Source: DATGUP01 sp035301265
Lineage (GTDB): Bacteria; Bacillota; Bacilli; Bacillales; Amphibacillaceae
Direction: 5' to 3'
Assembly: GCA_035301265.1 (NCBI GenBank)
Contig: DATGUP010000005.1
Span: forward strand, 33,722-97,721
DNA: 64,000 bases
The translations under genes were made by a program, and so were the position numbers. Below the pieces are notes generated by a model. The model worked only from the letters and a program-made list of their open reading frames with translations, ran no database searches and was not told the DNA's origin. Positions 61,270 to 64,000 of the stretch are shown here, in pieces. Positions within the stretch are counted from its first letter, which is position 1; the number at the start of each line of letters is the position of its first letter.

Positions 61270-62475
61270 TTAAAAATAAAACGAACTGACCCATTCGGCA
61301 AGTGCCGCAGCCCCTACTGCAGCATATGTTCCAACAACATTGCCAAGAATACCCATCAACAAACCAACGGGGGCAAGGGCTGGTTGAAAGACTGAAGCAA
61401 CGACTGGTGCCGAACTCGACCCACCTATATTTCCTTGCGAACCAACCGCTACAAAAAAGAGCGGAGCGCGTAATAGACGAGCGAAGATAAAAATCGTAAT
61501 CACATGGATGGCGAGCCAAACAAGACCGAGCAATACATACTGCGGTGCATCTAACACATAAGCTAAATCCGCTTTCGCTCCAATCGACGCCAACAGTAGA
61601 TAAATACCGGCATAACCAACTTTACTAGCTCCGTAGTTTTCCAGCTTGCGAATCGGTGTAAACGACAGAATAATACCGACAGCTGATACAAGCATAATCG
61701 TCCACGTTCCTGCCGAAAGCACTGATGTCTCAGGCAATGTCTCGGAAAATTTGCGAATGATATAAGATACACCAAACCCTAAACCGAGAATCGTCGCCAT
61801 CCGCGGGACATCAGTCGGACGGGCGTTTTCCCGCTCGAGGGTTGCCATATCATCATTGACGCGTTGAATGACGGAATTATCGGCTTGATTCCATTGATTG
61901 AATTTGTTTTGGAAACCGGCAAGAAAAATCATAATTCCCATCCAGCTATAGCCAACGACCGTATCAACTACAATGATCGGGGATAAAATGTGCTGGGGGG
62001 TTCCCGTCGCCTCGATTAATGCGGCCATGTTCGCACTGCCTCCAATCCAGCTACCAGCCAGTGCAGCCACGCCTGTCCAAGCCATCTCCGGCAGCATTGG
62101 TTGGAAAATAGCTAGTGCAATCGGTCCACCAATGATAACGCCGAGTGTTCCAGCAAAAAACATAATAAGCGCTTTGGAACCAAGTTTCAATGTTGCCGGA
62201 ACGTTTGCGGACAATAACAATAATAAAAGGCCAAACGGCAAAATATAAACAGATACAAAATCATACAATGGCGATTGATCGGGGATGATGCCGATTGTTG
62301 TTGAAATCATTGGAATGAAATATGTCCAGATGAGTGGTGGTGCATAGTGAAAAATCTTGGACAAGATAGGATTTTTCGCTTCTCCTAGAGCAAAAATAAG
62401 CCCAACAACTGCAATCAGATAGACAAACACAGCCATCGGGTCGTTGATAAGCGGGGCGGCAAATACATATCCCAT
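61270..62475 (-). CDS. DUF819 family membrane protein (copy 2)
   Basis: A 401-residue protein with about ten to eleven helices. The diagnostic blocks are LPFGLLLLLLSANV, AGSWIGGSANMAALIEATG and VGSQGNIGGSSSAPVVASVF. It is clearly the same family as copy 1 but diverged. The ATG follows AGGAGGAG. Its promoter is at 62680-62709 and leaves a leader of about 200 bases that contains a possible small ORF. Confidence 0.85.
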   Translation of the reverse strand: MGYVFAAPLINDPMAVFVYLIAVVGLIFALGEAKNPILSKIFHYAPPLIWTYFIPMISTTIGIIPDQSPLYDFVSVYILPFGLLLLLLSANVPATLKLGSKALIMFFAGTLGVIIGGPIALAIFQPMLPEMAWTGVAALAGSWIGGSANMAALIEATGTPQHILSPIIVVDTVVGYSWMGIMIFLAGFQNKFNQWNQADNSVIQRVNDDMATLERENARPTDVPRMATILGLGFGVSYIIRKFSETLPETSVLSAGTWTIMLVSAVGIILSFTPIRKLENYGASKVGYAGIYLLLASIGAKADLAYVLDAPQYVLLGLVWLAIHVITIFIFARLLRAPLFFVAVGSQGNIGGSSSAPVVASVFQPALAPVGLLMGILGNVVGTYAAVGAAALAEWVSSFYF

Positions 62476-62505
62476 GTTACTCCTCCTGTCTGTTTCTTGA
62501 TGTCG

Positions 62506-62604
62506 TTAAACACGGCAATATTTACGTTCGACACGATATAGCAAGCCGCCGATCACTACAGCACCCACCGTCAAAATCGATCGTGTAAGTTGGGCTGGGC
62601 TTAT
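62506..62604 (-). CDS. possible 32-residue membrane peptide in the leader of DUF819 copy 2
   Basis: The frame reads SPAQLTRSILTVGAVVIGGLLYRVERKY and ends CRV-stop, a single membrane helix followed by a basic tail, the usual look of a small membrane protein. GGAG stands five bases before an ATA codon at 62602-62604, so the peptide would need an ATA start or may have lost its ATG. The open frame runs further upstream only to an in-frame TAA. Confidence 0.3.
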   Translation of the reverse strand: MSPAQLTRSILTVGAVVIGGLLYRVERKYCRV

Positions 62605-62679
62605 AGTTGCTCCGTTTGTTTAAATAACAGCTTGTCCATTGGCATGAATATCGCGTTTAGCAAAAATATTTATTCCTTG

Positions 62680-62709
62680 ATTATAGGGCGGGTTCTCCAT
62701 AACTGTCAA
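62680..62709 (-). promoter_or_regulatory. consensus sigma-A promoter of DUF819 copy 2
   Basis: Minus strand: perfect TTGACA (62704-62709) and perfect TATAAT (62680-62685) with an 18-base spacer. About 200 bases of leader follow. Confidence 0.8.
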
Positions 62710-62919
62710 GGGCGTTTTATACCGCCCAGCTATGAGGAGTAAATTTATCAATTTCTGGGTATTCTATGAAAAAATAACTTATCCATAATTGGTGGAATTT
62801 TCCACCCATTTCTTCTGCTCTTAAAGTCAAAACGAGCCGAATTTGCTTATTTTGTTTTTTAAATTGTGGATAACTCAAAAAATCCTTTTTTTTACACATC
62901 CTCTGCTATAATGAAATTG
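62710..62919. other. AT-rich intergenic DNA with a DnaA box and a hairpin
   Basis: A perfect DnaA box lies on the minus strand at 62865-62873 (TTATCCACA), a near match TTATCCATA at about 62779-62787, and GGTGGAA-TT-TTCCACC at 62791-62806. A 60-codon open frame here has no usable ribosome binding site. Confidence 0.35.
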
Positions 62920-63366
62920 TTAGGTAAACCTTACTTGTATTGGTTTACTCAAATGAGTAAAGTCCTCATCTGTTAGAATGCTTGTGCGAAACGATTCTAA
63001 CAAGTTTGACGATTTTTCTTTTGCCGTTTTTTTGATTGTTTTCAAGATTGACGAACCTTTTTCATACAGTTGTCGAATGATATCTGTTATTTGAACTAAT
63101 AGATAATGATTTTTCATGGCAGTGTAGTTTTGGCTATTGGCATGTTCGATATCGTAACGATTATTTTTTTGCTCGTTAAACCCTTGGTTTTCAATCTTTC
63201 AGCGGCTTCTTCCTGCTGCGATGAGTCGTTCTGCATTCTTTTTCGTAATTTTTATATCCGTTATAAATACATACTCTTTCGTTTTTCCATCCTCTGTTTC
63301 CATTGTGGACTCCATCAGATTTACCTTTCTGGCGTTATAGGCAATATCATTTACCCAAAAGTTACC
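62920..63366 (-). pseudogene. DDE transposase remnant with a nonsense codon
   Basis: One minus-strand frame can be read as the C-terminal half of a DDE transposase: WVNDIAYNARKVNLMESTM, FITDIKITKKNAERLIAAGR, then SR-stop-KIENQGFNEQK, and NYTAMKNHYLLVQITDIIRQ. The usual Trp of the R-W-K-I-E-N motif is TGA (63199-63201). The N-terminal half is missing. The visible end at 62920 is a normal stop (IQVRFT). I cannot name the IS family with certainty. The right border, near 63350-63366, abuts the truncated gene that follows. Confidence 0.7.
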
Positions 63367-63732
63367 GCATCTATTATAGTTGGTTGTTTCGCCATTATTT
63401 ATGTGAGAGAGCTGTATACAGGGAATTACAATTATGAACTAGGCTTTATTATTTCAGTAGGTGCAGTACTAGCATTTATTATTAAACGGGTATATTCTAT
63501 ACGACATAAAAAGAAACATGGTAGTATTCCCTCCAGTGATGAACGACACGTATTAATTACTCAAAAGTATTTGTTGTTTATGCTATATCTCATTTTATTT
63601 GTAAGTGGTATATTCTTCATCATCCTGTACGTTTTGGGTATTACCGCCATTAAAATAAAATTCCTGCTTATCTACATGCTAATCATATTTGTAATAATTA
63701 GTTTGGGAACAGTAATTATTAAAAAGATGTAA
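63352..63732 (+). pseudogene. 5'-truncated membrane protein gene (possibly DUF2178-like)
   Basis: From about 63352 the plus strand encodes four hydrophobic segments (ASIIVGCFAIIYV, FIISVGAVLAFIIK, LLFMLYLILFVSGIFFIILYV, LLIYMLIIFVIISLGTVII) with SSDERHVLITQKY in between, which resembles DUF2178 membrane proteins with the D-E-R-x-x-x-I element. The open frame continues upstream to 63106 only because it reads the antisense strand of the transposase remnant, so its first 80 codons are not genuine. No start codon with a ribosome binding site was found inside the true part. Confidence 0.5.
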
Positions 63733-63770
63733 ATAATTCATGAGTTATTTAAATCAAAATAAAAACAAGG

Positions 63771-64000
63771 GAGAGTGTAAAATATTTTGTGTAAATAGAT
63801 TTGAGTACTCAATTTCATAGAAAAAGGAAGACCCTTTCAGTAGAATAAAGTTAGCCTACCAAATTCACAGAAAAGAGGTCTTCCCTATGAATCATCTTAC
63901 TACAGATTTAATCGAAGCACTAGCAAAAAAACAAGATATCGAAGAAGTTTTTCGTCACCATTTGGAAACAGCTATCAATCAGCTGTTGAAACATGAATTA
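63771..64000 (+). mobile_element. left end of an IS256-family insertion sequence (cut by window)
   Basis: The element appears to begin near 63771 with GAGAGTGTAAAATATTTTGT, in keeping with IS256-type ends, followed by about 115 bases of untranslated sequence and the transposase start. GGAAGACC (63826-63833) and GGTCTTCC (63877-63884) can form a hairpin that hides the transposase ribosome binding site. The rest of the element lies beyond the window. Confidence 0.7.
63887..64000 (+). CDS. IS256 family transposase (partial, N-terminus only)
   Basis: Thirty-eight codons are present before the window ends: MNHLTTDLIEALAKKQDIEE and then FRHHLETAINQLLKHEL. This matches the N-terminus of IS256-type (mutator family) transposases, where a short helical segment leads to the DDE domain. 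The ATG follows AAAAGAGG. Whether the rest is intact cannot be judged. Confidence 0.8.
   Translation, partial: MNHLTTDLIEALAKKQDIEEVFRHHLETAINQLLKHEL

Noticed and set aside
62717..62899. 60-codon minus-strand open frame near the right end
   Set aside because: AGAGG abuts the ATG with no spacing, and the frame is made of AT-rich repeats and DnaA-box-like DNA.
62890..62920. Plus-strand promoter with TATAAT near 62910
   Set aside because: No acceptable -35 at 15-19 bases, and nothing intact downstream to be driven by it.
1..64000. CRISPR array, tRNA or rRNA genes, prophage
   Set aside because: No regularly spaced direct repeats, no cloverleaf-type sequences with CCA or TTCGANNC boxes, and no phage structural genes were found by eye.

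Overview
The window looks like chromosome of a low-to-moderate GC, Gram-positive Bacillaceae species. Ribosome binding sites are strong AAGGAGG types, GTG and TTG starts are common, and many proteins resemble Bacillus families (YutJ, GltC, YpuA/DUF1002, Spo0K-type OppD/OppF, MotAB). The exported binding proteins are very rich in Asp and Glu just after the lipobox, which would fit a halophilic or haloalkaliphilic member; that is an inference. No rRNA, tRNA, CRISPR array or prophage was seen.

Layout. 1-3.2 kb: kbl, a 22-residue membrane peptide ORF, a LysM/3D cell-wall protein and a DUF3899 protein. 3.3-15.9 kb: two complete oligopeptide ABC operons in tandem on the minus strand, both in the order A-B-C-D-F, with a second DUF3899 gene on the far side. 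16.5-31.5 kb: envelope and transport genes (DUF1002, two MFS, RidA, MATE, a TAXI-TRAP operon with a divergent regulator, ClC, Cu/Zn SOD, DoxX, TM2). 31.6-36.9 kb: a DUF2332 gene and a class I ribonucleotide reductase operon (alpha, flavodoxin, beta) behind a cobalamin riboswitch. 36.9-44.1 kb: gltC divergent from gdhA, a sirtuin, a three-gene ABC importer and fdhD.

44.5-53.5 kb is the most interesting part: cheX-cheA-cheW-mcp-motA-motB-mcp and a LuxR-type regulator, all on the minus strand, probably one transcript that starts with a cyclic di-GMP-I riboswitch and a terminator. The last gene has a receiver-like domain without the phosphoryl-accepting Asp. The cluster has its own kinase, adaptor, phosphatase, two receptors and a stator pair, but no cheY, cheB, cheR, cheC or cheD. 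The layout suggests that c-di-GMP sets expression of the whole motility-sensing unit.

53.7-62.7 kb: a luciferase-like monooxygenase, a DUF4015 glycoside hydrolase-like protein, a hotdog thioesterase, YutJ, Hsp20, and two DUF819 membrane proteins either side of a TraB/PrgY protein. 62.9-64 kb is a mobile-element scar: an inactivated DDE transposase, a membrane-protein gene that has lost its 5' end, and the start of an IS256-family element cut by the window edge.

All calls were made by reading the sequence and from remembered family features; no database search was run.
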